From Actinokineospora fastidiosa (lineage in GTDB: Bacteria > Actinomycetota > Actinomycetes > Mycobacteriales > Pseudonocardiaceae): DNA of 63,594 bases. Location: NCBI RefSeq assembly GCF_014648415.1, contig NZ_BMRB01000013.1:1-63594 (forward strand), in the 5' to 3' direction. A program made the position numbers and the translations under genes. The notes beneath the pieces were generated by a model that was not told where the DNA came from, ran no database searches, and was given only the letters and a program-made list of their open reading frames with translations. This document shows positions 7,426-15,979 of the stretch, in pieces (the stretch's first letter is position 1; every line of letters begins with the position of its first letter).

Positions 7426-8363
7426 TGCTGCACCTGCGCGCGGTCTGCCCGGCAGACGACGCGTCCGCGGTGCTGTCCGTCCTGCGGGCGCACCCGGGCG
7501 CGGCGCACCTGGTGCACCTGCCGGGCGCCGCCGTGCACCCGGCGGGCGACGTCATCGAGGCGATGGTGGCCCGCGAGGCGGCCGACGAGATCCTGGCCGC
7601 CCTCGCCGGGCTGGGCATCGACCACTGCGGCGGGCTGAGCCTCGAGCAGATCGACGTCGTGCTGTCCGACCAGGCCGACGAGGCCGAGGCGCGCGCGCCC
7701 GGCGAGGCCGCCGACGCGGTGGTGTGGGAGAACCTGCTCGCCAAGACCGGCGAGGAGTCCCGGCTCAACGGCACGTTCCTGGCGTTCCTCGTCATCGCCT
7801 GCCTGCTCGCCGCGGTCGGGGTGATCACCGACTCGCCGGTGACGATCGTGGGCGCGATGGTCGTCGGCCCGGAGTTCGGGCCGCTGGCAGGCGTGGCCGT
7901 CGGGCTGGTCCGCAAGCGGTTCGACCTGGTCAGGCGGGCCGCGCTGGCGCTGGCCGTCGGGTTCCCGCTGGCCATCCTCGTCACCGCGCTCGGCGCCTGG
8001 CTGGGCAACGCGGCCGGGCTGTTCGACGCCTCGGCCATCGCCGGGGAGGACCACCAGGTCGACTTCGTCTACGAGGTCGGGCCGTGGTCGCTGATCGTGG
8101 CCGTGCTCGCGGGCGCTGCCGGGATGCTGTCGATGACCTCGGCGAAGTCCGCCGCGCTCGTCGGGGTGTTCATCTCGGTGACCACCGTGCCCGCCGCCGG
8201 TTACGTGGCCGTCGCCGCCATCCTCGGGCAGTGGGAGCGGATGGGCCAGTCGGCGGCGCAGCTGGCCATCAACCTGGTGGGTATCGTCGCGGCGGCGGCC
8301 GCCGTGCTGGTGCTGCGGCGCCGCGCGGCAGGGGACGCCAACCGCCCGTTGTCGCCGGGCTGA
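7425..8363 (+). CDS. DUF389 family membrane protein
   Basis: This 312-residue protein has an N-terminal soluble part of about 100 residues ([14 protein letters not shown]) and then about six hydrophobic membrane segments. The junction is the DUF389 signature ENLLAKTGEESRLNGTFLAFLVIACLLAAVGVITDSPVTIVGAMVVGPEFGP (start quoted only to anchor the region; residues 103 onward). Confidence 0.9.
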   Translation: MLHLRAVCPADDASAVLSVLRAHPGAAHLVHLPGAAVHPAGDVIEAMVAREAADEILAALAGLGIDHCGGLSLEQIDVVLSDQADEAEARAPGEAADAVVWENLLAKTGEESRLNGTFLAFLVIACLLAAVGVITDSPVTIVGAMVVGPEFGPLAGVAVGLVRKRFDLVRRAALALAVGFPLAILVTALGAWLGNAAGLFDASAIAGEDHQVDFVYEVGPWSLIVAVLAGAAGMLSMTSAKSAALVGVFISVTTVPAAGYVAVAAILGQWERMGQSAAQLAINLVGIVAAAAAVLVLRRRAAGDANRPLSPG

Positions 8364-8490
8364 CACTGGTCCGACCTCGTTATTTCGCCGGGCGGACCTC
8401 CCTCTTGATCGATGACCACCAGTACGGTCGCCAGGAGCGCCTGCACGCCGGTCAAGGGAAGAAGACGGAGCGGGAGTAGGGTCGGAGAGG

Positions 8491-9693
8491 ATGACAGTGG
8501 AGATCACCACCGATCCGCCCGAGGACAGCCGCGACGCCGCGGAGGCAGAGGTCCTGGCCACTGTCGTCGCCGCGGAGTCGGTGCTCAGCAAGCGGTTCGG
8601 CGCGCGCATCCAGCTCGGGGACCCCGAGGACCTCGGCGGCAGCGACCGGTCCGTCGTGCTGCGGGTGAAGGTGGCGGCCAGCCCGTTCTCCCTGCCCCGC
8701 ACGCTGGCGGTGAAGCGCTACGTGCCGACCGGCGCCGCCCCGCGCGACTCGTGGGTGCGCGAGGCCGTCAGCTACCAGATGTTCAACGCGCTGGCCGCCG
8801 AGGACCGCATGTGCCCGGAGCTGTTCGCCCACGACGGCGAGGCCGGGCTGCTGGTGATGGAGGACCTCGGCCGCGCGCCGACGCTGGCCGACAAGCTGCA
8901 CGGGACCGACTCGCGCGCCGCCGAGGCCGCCCTGCTGTCCTGGGCGCGGTCGCTGGGCCGCCTGCATGCCACGACCGCGGGCCGCGAGGCCGACTTCGAC
9001 GCCCTGCTGCGCAGGCTCAACCCGCCGACGAACAAGGACCCGCTGTCCGAGGACGGCCCGATCGCCATCGCCGACCTGCCCCGGCTGCTGCTGGCGGAGT
9101 TCGGCGTGGCCACTTCCGACGAGGTCATCGGCCACGCCGCGGGCACCCTCAACCTGCTCGACGCCGCCCGCCACCGCGCGTTCAGCCCGTCCGACACCTG
9201 CCCGGACAACAACCTGATCACCAGCCGCGGCGTGCGGTTCCTGGACTTCGAGGGCGGCTGCGTCCGCAACATGATGTTCGACGCGGCCGCCATCGCCGTG
9301 CCGTTCCCGTCGTGCTGGTGCGCCTTCGCGCTGCCGCCCGGGATGATCGAGGCGATGATCGCGGCGTGGCGCGCCGAGGTCACCGCCATGTGGCCCGACC
9401 TCGCCGAGGACTCCGTCCTGCTGCCCCGGCTGCTCGACGCCCACCTCTTCTGGGTGTGGCTGGCGACTTGGCGGCACCTGACCCACCCGTCCGCGGAGCG
9501 GGTGGGCTCGCGGCACTCGGGGCCGACGCCGGACCAGGGGCCGCTGCTGGCCGCCCGGTGGACGGGCCTGGCCACCGCCGCGCACCGCGGCGGGGCCGAC
9601 CACATCGCCGAGCACGCGATCGCCGTCGCCCGCGGGCTGCGGGCCCGCTTCGGCGACACGCCGCTGCCGCTGTACCCGGCGTTCAGCTCCTGA
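8491..9693 (+). CDS. Aminoglycoside phosphotransferase (APH)-fold kinase
   Basis: This 400-residue protein has a protein-kinase-like APH fold. It shows an N-lobe lysine in TLAVKRYVP, a conserved E in VREAVSYQMF, the hinge region LLVMEDLGRAPTL, a catalytic-loop D-x4-N (SDTCPDNN) and a metal-binding DFE (RFLDFEGG). The usual HGD of the catalytic loop is PSD here, so the His is missing but Asp and Asn remain. Such enzymes phosphorylate small molecules such as aminoglycosides, choline or homoserine; the substrate cannot be assigned. GGAGAGG directly precedes the ATG. Its 3' end overlaps the convergent aminotransferase gene by 11 bp. Confidence 0.8.
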   Translation: MTVEITTDPPEDSRDAAEAEVLATVVAAESVLSKRFGARIQLGDPEDLGGSDRSVVLRVKVAASPFSLPRTLAVKRYVPTGAAPRDSWVREAVSYQMFNALAAEDRMCPELFAHDGEAGLLVMEDLGRAPTLADKLHGTDSRAAEAALLSWARSLGRLHATTAGREADFDALLRRLNPPTNKDPLSEDGPIAIADLPRLLLAEFGVATSDEVIGHAAGTLNLLDAARHRAFSPSDTCPDNNLITSRGVRFLDFEGGCVRNMMFDAAAIAVPFPSCWCAFALPPGMIEAMIAAWRAEVTAMWPDLAEDSVLLPRLLDAHLFWVWLATWRHLTHPSAERVGSRHSGPTPDQGPLLAARWTGLATAAHRGGADHIAEHAIAVARGLRARFGDTPLPLYPAFSS

Positions 9694-10771
9694 GCAGCCG
9701 CCCGAGCGTGGCCAGGACCAGGTCGGCCCGCTCGACGCGGGCGTTGTGGCCCATCAGGCCGATGCGCCACACGGACGCGGCGTAGCGGCCCGCGCCCGCG
9801 CCGATCTCGATGTTGTGCTCGGTCAGCAGGATCTGCCGGATCTTGGCCGAGTCGACGCCGTCGGGGACGGTGACGGTGGTCAGCTCGGGCAGCCGGTGGC
9901 CTTCCTCGGCGAACAGGGTGAGGCCCAGGTCCTGGAGTCCCCGCTGCAGGTGCTCGCCCGCCGCCCGGTGGCGCTCGTAGACCGCTTCCAGGCCCTCGTC
10001 GAGGATGCGGCCCAGCGCGGCGTGCAGCGACGCGATCAGCGCGACCGGCGCGGTGTGGTGGTAGGTCCGGCCGCCCTGCGAGCCGTCGACGTACGCGCCG
10101 ATGAGGTTGAGGTCGAGGTACCAGGTCGGCGGGCGCTGCGCGCGCCGCTCCCAGGCGCGCTCGGACACGGTGAACGGGGCGAGGCCGGGGGAGACGCCGA
10201 GGCACTTCTGCGTGCCCGCGTAGGCGATGTCGACGCCCCACCCGTCGATGTCGACGGGGATGCCCGCCAGCGAGGTGACGCAGTCGGCCAGGACGAGCGC
10301 GCTGTCGGGGGCCGCCGCTGCCAGGGCCGCGATGTCGCTGCGCACGCCGGTCGAGGTCTCGGCGTGCACGGCGGCGATGATCGCCGGGCTCGGGTGCGCC
10401 TCGACGACCCGCTGGACGTCGACCGGCTGGCCCCACTCGTGGTCGACCCGCACGACGTCCGCGCCGTAGCGGGCGGCGACGTCGGTCATGCGCTCGCCGA
10501 ACAGGCCGTTGACGGCGACCACGACGGTGTCGCCCGGGCGCACGAAGTTGGCGAACGCCGCCTCCATGCCGATCGAGCCGGTGCCCGACAGCGGCAGCGT
10601 GCGGGCGTTCCCCGTGCCCCAGACGGTGCGCAGGCGCGCGCAGGTCTCGTCCAGGATCCGGAGGAACTCCGGGTCGAGGTGGCCCAGCAGCGGCGCGGCC
10701 AGCGCGGCGGTGGCCTCGGGGTAGGGGTTGGACGGGCCGGGGCCCAGCAGGGTGCGGTCGACCAGTGGCAT
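9683..10771 (-). CDS. Class V PLP aminotransferase, alanine/serine--glyoxylate type
   Basis: This 362-residue fold-type I PLP enzyme shows the glyoxylate aminotransferase pattern. It opens with LLGPGPSNPYPEA, has the cofactor-binding GTGSIGMEAAF, HAETSTGV and the Asp-containing DCVTSLAG, and carries the Schiff-base Lys in GTQKCLG (about residue 190). Family members transfer the amino group from alanine or serine to glyoxylate. Which donor is used here is unclear. It follows the SGNH hydrolase gene by 9 bp on the same strand, suggesting a two-gene operon. Confidence 0.88.
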   Translation of the reverse strand: MPLVDRTLLGPGPSNPYPEATAALAAPLLGHLDPEFLRILDETCARLRTVWGTGNARTLPLSGTGSIGMEAAFANFVRPGDTVVVAVNGLFGERMTDVAARYGADVVRVDHEWGQPVDVQRVVEAHPSPAIIAAVHAETSTGVRSDIAALAAAAPDSALVLADCVTSLAGIPVDIDGWGVDIAYAGTQKCLGVSPGLAPFTVSERAWERRAQRPPTWYLDLNLIGAYVDGSQGGRTYHHTAPVALIASLHAALGRILDEGLEAVYERHRAAGEHLQRGLQDLGLTLFAEEGHRLPELTTVTVPDGVDSAKIRQILLTEHNIEIGAGAGRYAASVWRIGLMGHNARVERADLVLATLGRLLRS

Positions 10772-10780
10772 GCCCGCACC

Positions 10781-11557
10781 CTACGTCCGGCGCTCGACCA
10801 CCGCGCGCACCATCAGCGGGAGCAGGTCGCGGCCCCGGCGGCACAGCCACGGGATGCCCCGGACGATCAACCAGGCGATGTGGTGGGCGACGGTGATCCG
10901 GCGTCCGCCCTGGCAGACCAGGCTCACCGGAGTGCTGATCGCGCACCCGGTCTCGGCCAGCCGCGCGGCGAAGCCCTCGGCGAGCAGCCGGTGCCCCAGC
11001 TCGGAGGGGTGCAGCCGATCGACACTCCACACGGCGTGCTCGTACGCGCCGGGGATGGCGTCGAGGTCGAGGAGCCCGGCCTTGGTGTCGGCCTGCACCT
11101 GGTCGATGACGTCGTTGAGCTGGTCGATCCGCTTCTTCAGGGCTCGTTTCAGGACTGACGGCATGCGGAAGACCCGTCCGTGGTCGTGGTAGCGCGCGAG
11201 CACCACCCGAGCCCCGCTCGCTTGCAACCGCGTCACGATGTGCCCGAGGTCCTCCTGCAACCGGACCGGATCGAAGTCCGACCGCAGCGTGTCGTTCATC
11301 CCGGCGATCACGATGGCGGCGTCGGGCCTGCCCTCCAGCACCAGGGGCAACTGCCGCCCCCGCACGCACGCGACCCGAGCCCCCTCGAACGCCACGTTGT
11401 GCTCCACGGCCCCCAACGCCTCGGCCAGCAGCGCCCCCACCCCGCGCCACCCGCCCGCCACCGGGTCCCCGACCCCAACCCCCGTGGAATCGCCCAACAC
11501 AGCCAACCGCGTCGCGGTCCAGGTGAGCGGAGTAATCCCCAGCGCCGTCACGCTCAC
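10781..11557 (-). CDS. SGNH/GDSL-family hydrolase
   Basis: This 258-residue protein carries the SGNH blocks: GDSTGVGVGDP with nucleophile Ser (about residue 23), a Gly block near FEGARV, GMND with the Asn (about residue 89), and DRLHPSELGH with catalytic Asp and His (about residue 185). It has no secretion signal, so it is predicted to be cytoplasmic. It is an esterase or lipase-like hydrolase of unknown substrate. GTG start, upstream of the aminotransferase in an apparent operon. The C-terminus after residue 200 is Arg-rich and hydrophobic, and may associate with the membrane. Confidence 0.87.
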   Translation of the reverse strand: MSVTALGITPLTWTATRLAVLGDSTGVGVGDPVAGGWRGVGALLAEALGAVEHNVAFEGARVACVRGRQLPLVLEGRPDAAIVIAGMNDTLRSDFDPVRLQEDLGHIVTRLQASGARVVLARYHDHGRVFRMPSVLKRALKKRIDQLNDVIDQVQADTKAGLLDLDAIPGAYEHAVWSVDRLHPSELGHRLLAEGFAARLAETGCAISTPVSLVCQGGRRITVAHHIAWLIVRGIPWLCRRGRDLLPLMVRAVVERRT

Positions 11558-11739
11558 ACGATCGAGCCCCCGCCCTCACCACCGGTGAGATCTGGGTGTC
11601 GCCAGGTAGACGACCCGCCAAAGAATCAGTGCTCACGTCTCAGCGCTTGCGCCGCACCCCTCCCACCTGCACCTCCCGACGTCTGGGGCCGGGGTTGGGG
11701 GACGGGGTTGAGCAGGCACCTCGGCGACCTGGTCCAGGC

Positions 11740-11835
11740 TCAGCGGCAGTTCCTCCACAGGGCGGGGAAGACGTTCTCGCCGCTGGACACGATCATGTCG
11801 TCGTGGCGGCCGGAGACGAACAGGCGGCGGTTGTC
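11740..11835 (-). pseudogene. Remnant of an acyl-CoA synthetase (AMP-binding enzyme) C-terminus
   Basis: The minus-strand frame reads DNRRLFVSGRHDDMIVSSG then ENVFP before a frame break and stop. This closely resembles the conserved C-terminal hinge of fatty-acyl-CoA synthetases (GRLFVxGRxDDMIVSGGENVFPREVEELL). Directly after FP the expected VEEL continues in another frame (GTG GAG GAA CTG), as expected after a small deletion. No N-terminal or adenylation domain remains nearby. Confidence 0.7.
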
Positions 11836-11901
11836 AGCCGCCGTCGCCGGTTGGTTCTGTCGCCCGGTTGGTTCCGTGGCCGATCGGTTCCGTCGCCGGT
11901 G

Positions 11902-11952
11902 CACCCCGACGACACCATCCCAGCCGGGTTCACCTACCTGGGCCAGTTCGTC
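11902..11952 (+). pseudogene. Remnant of a heme peroxidase-family gene
   Basis: Seventeen residues read HPDDTIPAGFTYLGQFV, the conserved N-terminal motif of bacterial animal-type heme peroxidases (usually IPAGFTYLGQFVDHD). The sequence on both sides has no relation to that family, and the following VDHD is lost. A short relic is the simplest reading. Confidence 0.5.
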
Positions 11953-12328
11953 TGTTCCATGGCCGGTCGTCGTCGCGCCAACCGTTCCGTCGGCACCCGT
12001 CGGTCGCTTCGATCGGCGATTGCTTCGATCGGCGGTCGTTTCGGGTTGCCAGTCGTTCCGATCGGTGGGTGCTTCGATCGGCCGTCGCTTTGGGTCGCCA
12101 GCTGCTTCCGTCGCGCGTGGGTGTCGGTGCGAGGGTGCCGTTGCGGGCTGCTGCCGTCACCGGTCGCAGGTGGTGCGCCCCGGCGGCCTTTCTGCTGCGG
12201 AAAGCTTCGCCCCGCCCCTCGGGAAGCTCAGCCAGCGGTGGCGAGAGGACACCACCCGGCGCGTCTCGTGCTGCTTCCTCGCGCGGGCGCGCCGACTTGT
12301 CCCGACGTGCTGGCCTTCGTGGCTGGTG

Positions 12329-12847
12329 TCAGCCGTCGACCATGAATTGGTCGTGGCGGGCGTAGAGGTCCTTCCACTCCTCCGGGGACAGGGTGAGGCC
12401 CTTGTCGGCGACCTCGGCGAGCTCCTGGAAGTAGTTCTCCCTCGGGGAGCCGGGGGCGAAGAGGATCAGCATGTCGGCGGGGGCGTCGGAGTCGTTGCGG
12501 AAGGCGTGGACGCCGCCCTCGGGGACGAAGAGGAAGTCGCCCGCGGTGGCGTCTATCCACTTCTCGCCGTTGTAGAGGCGGACGGTGCCGTCGAGGACGT
12601 AGAACGACTCGGAGAACGTGCGGTGGAAGTGGGCGCTCGGGCCGCCCGCCCTCGGGGCCATCTGCCAGCGGAACAGGCCGAACCTGCCGTCGGTGGCGGA
12701 GCCGGGGGCGACGAACGTGGCGGTCGACTTCGGGCGGACCAGGGCATCGATGCCGTCGGCGGGGCGGTAGATCCCGCTGACCTCGCCGGTGTCCCCGCGG
12801 TACGGGTCGTCCGTCTGGGCGGATGAGTGGGAACCGAGGTACGACAT
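12329..12847 (-). CDS. Cupin-domain protein
   Basis: This 172-residue single-domain cupin has motif 1 around GGPSAHFHRTFSESFYVLDG (about residues 68-87, His/Glu metal ligands H73, H75, E80) and motif 2 around PEGGVHAFRN (about residues 110-120). Such small cupins bind a metal and act as dioxygenases, isomerases or ligand sensors; no specific activity can be assigned. It is divergent from the uridine-kinase-like gene with a 91-bp gap and flanked by gene-poor repeat regions on both outer sides. Confidence 0.85.
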   Translation of the reverse strand: MSYLGSHSSAQTDDPYRGDTGEVSGIYRPADGIDALVRPKSTATFVAPGSATDGRFGLFRWQMAPRAGGPSAHFHRTFSESFYVLDGTVRLYNGEKWIDATAGDFLFVPEGGVHAFRNDSDAPADMLILFAPGSPRENYFQELAEVADKGLTLSPEEWKDLYARHDQFMVDG

Positions 12848-12938
12848 GTCTCCCCCTGGCGCGTCGGATGTGCCCCGTCATCCTGACACGGCCGACGATC
12901 AGTCGAGCATGGTCGGTGGCATGGGATAATGGCGTCCC

Positions 12939-13547
12939 GTGGCGTTGATTCCGGTGATTCTGCTGTCCGGCCCGTCGGGGTCCGGGAAGTCCACACTGGC
13001 GGCTCGGCTCGGCCTGCCGGTGGTGCGGCTGGACGACTTCTACCGCGAGGGCGGCGACCCGCTGCTGCCCAGGGACGCCGCCGGACGGGTCGACTGGGAC
13101 GCCCCCGGCTCCTGGAACGCCGACGACGCCGTCGCGGCCATCGTGCGCCTGGCCACAACCGGCGAGGCGGACATCCCGACCTACGACATCGCGACCGACC
13201 GACGAGTGGGCTCCACCCGAGTCATAGCGACGGGAGCCCCCGCCTTCATCGCCGAGGGCCTGTTCGCCGACCGGATCGTCACCGCCTGCCGCGACGCCGG
13301 AGTCCTGGCCGACGCCGTTGTCCTGGCCCCCGGCGGCGCCCGCACCTTCATCCGCCGCCTGGCCCGCGACATCGCCGAGTCCCGCAAGAACGTCACCCTC
13401 CTGATCCGCCGCGGCCTACGCCTCTGGCGCGACCACGGCGACGTGGTCCGCCGCTGCACCGACGCCGGGATGTGGCGGTGCACGCCGCAAGACGCACCCC
13501 ACCGCCTGTCCCAGTGGGCAGCAGTCCACCAGGCCGAAGCCGCCTAG
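12939..13547 (+). CDS. Uridine kinase-like P-loop kinase
   Basis: This 202-residue protein has a Walker A motif GPSGSGKST at about residues 10-18, then LDDFYREGGDPLLP, a pattern seen in uridine kinase/phosphoribulokinase-like proteins. WDAPGSWN and FIAEGLFAD (acidic Walker B-like) follow. It probably phosphorylates a nucleoside or related small molecule. GTG start; a -10-like GATAAT at 12925-12930 only 8 bp upstream suggests a leaderless transcript. Confidence 0.82.
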   Translation: MALIPVILLSGPSGSGKSTLAARLGLPVVRLDDFYREGGDPLLPRDAAGRVDWDAPGSWNADDAVAAIVRLATTGEADIPTYDIATDRRVGSTRVIATGAPAFIAEGLFADRIVTACRDAGVLADAVVLAPGGARTFIRRLARDIAESRKNVTLLIRRGLRLWRDHGDVVRRCTDAGMWRCTPQDAPHRLSQWAAVHQAEAA

Positions 13548-14062
13548 CCCCCGCACCGCCACAGACGACGAGGGACGGCAGACGCCCCGACCGCGACAGG
13601 CAGCACGGCGACGACCAGCGACCGCTGCGACCAGTGACCGTGACGGCCCGGCGACCGCACTGGCCAGCGACCACGACGACTGACGACCGCGACGGCTGGC
13701 GACCGCGACGACCAGCGGCGCGACGACCAGCCGCGCGGCGGCCAGTGACGGCGGCGGACAGCGGCGGCTGGCGACCGCGACGGCGAGCGACGCGGCGGCC
13801 AGTGCCGGTGACCAATGGCGGCGGCCGGCGTCCTCGGCGCCTAGCGTCCTCGGCGACCAGGGACGGCGGCGACCCAGGGCGCCAGCGGGCACGGATCAGG
13901 ACGCCAGCGGGCAGGGCGCGGGGAGGCCAGCGTCGACGGGCGAGGGCCGTGTGGACGCACCACCGACCGCCTGGGCCGTGAGTTCGGGCCGAGGTCGTGG
14001 GCGCGGTGTGGGCTGACCACCTGTGGTCGCGATTCTCGGGGCAGCGGGTAGCGTCGGGGGTT
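13548..14062. other. 515-bp gene-poor region with degenerate repeats
   Basis: Between the kinase stop and rarA, about 13600-13860 consists of imperfect GCGACCGCGACG(G/A)CTGGC / GACCAGCGACC units. The plus strand is purine-rich and the complement reads GGTCGC. Open frames here have Arg/Ala/Pro composition and no family resemblance. The right end carries the rarA promoter, with a likely -10 TAGCGT at 14049-14054. No RNA gene was recognised. Confidence 0.6.
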
Positions 14063-15409
14063 GTGGAACAGGAGTTCGACTTCGACCTGTACGGCGCTGA
14101 GGCTGCACCGGCCACCCGGGTGGCTGACCAGCGGGCGCCGCTGGCTGTCCGGATGCGGCCCGCGTCGTTGGACGAGGTCGTGGGGCAGGACCACCTGCTG
14201 GGGCCGGGGGCGCCGCTGCGCAGGTTGGTCGAGGGGGCCGCGCCCGCCTCCCTGCTGCTCTACGGACCGCCCGGGACCGGGAAGACGACCCTGGCCACGC
14301 TCGTCTCCTCCGCCATCGGCAGGCGCTTCGTCGCGCTCTCCGCGCTCACCGCGGGCGTGAAGGAGGTCCGCGCCGTCATCGACGACGCCCGTCGCAGGCT
14401 GGGGCGCTCCGGGGAGTCGACCGTCCTGTTCATCGACGAGGTCCACCGCTTCTCCCGCACCCAGCAGGACGCCCTGCTCGGGGCGGTCGAGGACCGGACC
14501 GTGCTGCTGGTCGCCGCGACCACCGAGAACCCGTTCTTCTCCGTCGTCTCACCACTCCTTTCCCGTTCGCTCGTGCTCCAGCTCAAGCCCCTTGAGGACG
14601 ACCACGTCCGCGCCCTCGTCCGCCGCGCCGTCGGCGACGAGCGCGGACTCGGCGGCGCCGTCACCCTCGACGCCGACGCCGAAAACCACATCGTCCGGCT
14701 CGCCGGTGGCGACGCCCGGCGCGCGCTCACCGCGCTGGAGGCCGCGGCGGACTCGGCGGGCGCGACCCAGGCCAAGGTCGTCGACCTCGCCACCGTCGAG
14801 GCCACAGTGGACAAGGCCGCCGTCCGCTACGACCGCCAGGGCGATCAGCACTACGACGTCACCAGCGCGTTCATCAAGTCGATCCGCGGCTCCGACGTGG
14901 ACGCCGCCCTGCACTACCTGGCGCGCATGATCGAGGCGGGCGAGGATCCGCGGTTCATCGCCCGGCGGCTGATCGTGCACGCCAGTGAGGACATCGGCAT
15001 GGCCGACCCGACGGCGCTGCAGACGGCCGTCGCCGCCGCTCAGGCCGTGCAGCTGATCGGCATGCCCGAGGGCAGGCTCGCGCTGGCGCAGGCCACCGTG
15101 CACCTGGCCACCGCCCCCAAGTCGAACGCCGTCATCACCGCCATCGACGCCGCGATGTCCGATGTGCGCGCGGGCGCGGCGGGGAGCGTCCCCACCCACC
15201 TGCGGGACGGGCACTACGCGGGCGCCAAGAAGCTCGGCAACGCCACCGGATACCGCTATCCGCACAACGTGCCCGAGGGTGTGCTCGCCCAGCAGTACCC
15301 GCCGGACGAGCTTGTCGGTCGTGACTACTACAACCCCACGAATCGTGGTTCCGAACGCGCATTGGCCGATCGCCTTCCGAAATTGCGGCGGGTGATACGT
15401 GACCAGTGA
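14063..15409 (+). CDS. rarA: Replication-associated recombination protein RarA (MgsA)
   Basis: This 448-residue AAA+ ATPase of the RarA/MgsA/WRNIP1 family has [21 protein letters not shown], Walker [10 protein letters not shown], Walker [11 protein letters not shown] and the C-terminal tetramerisation region containing [17 protein letters not shown]. It acts at stalled replication forks and single-strand gaps. The GTG at 14063 ([11 protein letters not shown]) is chosen because it follows a -10 TAGCGT by 8 bp, consistent with a leaderless message. An upstream start at 13997 would add unrelated residues from repeat DNA. The first codons contain a LexA-like sequence. Confidence 0.95.
   Translation: MEQEFDFDLYGAEAAPATRVADQRAPLAVRMRPASLDEVVGQDHLLGPGAPLRRLVEGAAPASLLLYGPPGTGKTTLATLVSSAIGRRFVALSALTAGVKEVRAVIDDARRRLGRSGESTVLFIDEVHRFSRTQQDALLGAVEDRTVLLVAATTENPFFSVVSPLLSRSLVLQLKPLEDDHVRALVRRAVGDERGLGGAVTLDADAENHIVRLAGGDARRALTALEAAADSAGATQAKVVDLATVEATVDKAAVRYDRQGDQHYDVTSAFIKSIRGSDVDAALHYLARMIEAGEDPRFIARRLIVHASEDIGMADPTALQTAVAAAQAVQLIGMPEGRLALAQATVHLATAPKSNAVITAIDAAMSDVRAGAAGSVPTHLRDGHYAGAKKLGNATGYRYPHNVPEGVLAQQYPPDELVGRDYYNPTNRGSERALADRLPKLRRVIRDQ
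14064..14079. promoter_or_regulatory. LexA-like box at the rarA start codon
   Basis: TGGAACAGGAGTTCGA matches TCGAAC-N4-GTTCGA at 11 of 12 positions, with the GAAC-N4-GTTC core intact. It covers rarA codons 1-6, at and just after the predicted transcription start. It could be a coincidence of the encoded residues EQEF. Confidence 0.4.
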
Positions 15410-15438
15410 ACCGGGAATCGGCCGGGCTTCGGCGGCAG

Positions 15439-15465
15439 TTGTCCACAGGCCCGAAGTTGTCCACA
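15439..15465 (+). promoter_or_regulatory. Two DnaA boxes
   Basis: The 9-mer TTGTCCACA, the preferred actinobacterial DnaA box, occurs twice on the same strand at 15439-15447 and 15457-15465. The starts are 18 bp apart, in the 168-bp gap between rarA and the DUF948 gene. The gap is too short and lacks an AT-rich unwinding region, so it is not an origin. A DnaA-responsive promoter or titration site is possible. Confidence 0.6.
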
Positions 15466-15577
15466 TTCGCGAAATCTGAGTGGCTACGGCTCACAAGGGC
15501 GCGGACACTGGTCCGGCAGCACCGGCCGCCGGACCGCGCGGTAGCCTGACGCCGATCAATCCGGACGAGGAGGGCGT

Positions 15578-15979
15578 GTGACCGCAGGGGAGATTGCCTG
15601 GCTGATCGGCGCGGGCGCGTTCGCGGTCGTGGCGATCGTGCTGTGCATCGTGCTGTTCAAGCTCGGTCGCACCCTGGACGCCGTCACCAGCGCCGTCCAG
15701 AAGGCGGAGCGCAACAGCGACCCGCTCTTCACCGGCGCCAACACCACGATCACCCACGTGAACACGCAGCTGGAGCGGGTCGACGGCATCACGGCCAACG
15801 CGCAGGCCGTCACCGGCAACGTCTCCGCGCTGACCTCGGTGTTCACCGCGACCCTCGGCGGCCCCCTGGTCAAGGCCGCCGCCCTGTCCTACGGCATCGG
15901 CAAGGCGATCAAGGCCCGCCGCCGCGCCAAGGGCGAGATCGAGGGCAAGCACGCCCGGCGCAAGCGGGGTGCGCGCTGA
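15578..15979 (+). CDS. DUF948 domain protein, single N-terminal membrane anchor
   Basis: This 133-residue protein has one transmembrane helix (IAWLIGAGAFAVVAIVLCIVL, residues 6-26) and then a predicted helical region typical of DUF948 proteins (KLGRTLDAVTSAVQKAER, ANTTITHVNTQLERVD). It ends in a basic tail (RRRAKGEIEGKHARRKRG). Function is unknown. It lies in the conserved actinobacterial position upstream of alaS and overlaps the next gene (TGATG), indicating co-translation. Confidence 0.88.
   Translation: MTAGEIAWLIGAGAFAVVAIVLCIVLFKLGRTLDAVTSAVQKAERNSDPLFTGANTTITHVNTQLERVDGITANAQAVTGNVSALTSVFTATLGGPLVKAAALSYGIGKAIKARRRAKGEIEGKHARRKRGAR

Larger units (their letters stand above)
11558..12328. 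other. 771-bp gene-poor region with gene relics and degenerate repeats
   Basis: No intact gene was seen. The left half holds a minus-strand fragment of an acyl-CoA ligase C-terminus (11740-11835), and the centre holds a plus-strand heme peroxidase fragment (11902-11952). From about 11836 to 12160 the sequence is built of degenerate TCGATCGG / GGTCGCTTCG-type units with a plus-strand G+T bias. The open frames crossing it do not look like proteins. Confidence 0.7.

Noticed and set aside
8772..11636. A 954-codon minus-strand frame over several genes
   Set aside because: It crosses the kinase, aminotransferase and hydrolase genes in a shadow frame with Arg/Pro/Gly-rich sequence; the recognised proteins are in other frames.
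13393..14115. Minus-strand frames in the repeat region before rarA
   Set aside because: The frames read repeated Arg/Ala/Val-Ser text caused by degenerate GACC/GCGACC repeats. They show no domain, no start context and overlap the kinase gene.
15410..15577. Replication origin from the two DnaA boxes
   Set aside because: Only two boxes are present, with no AT-rich unwinding element and no dnaA, dnaN or parAB genes nearby.
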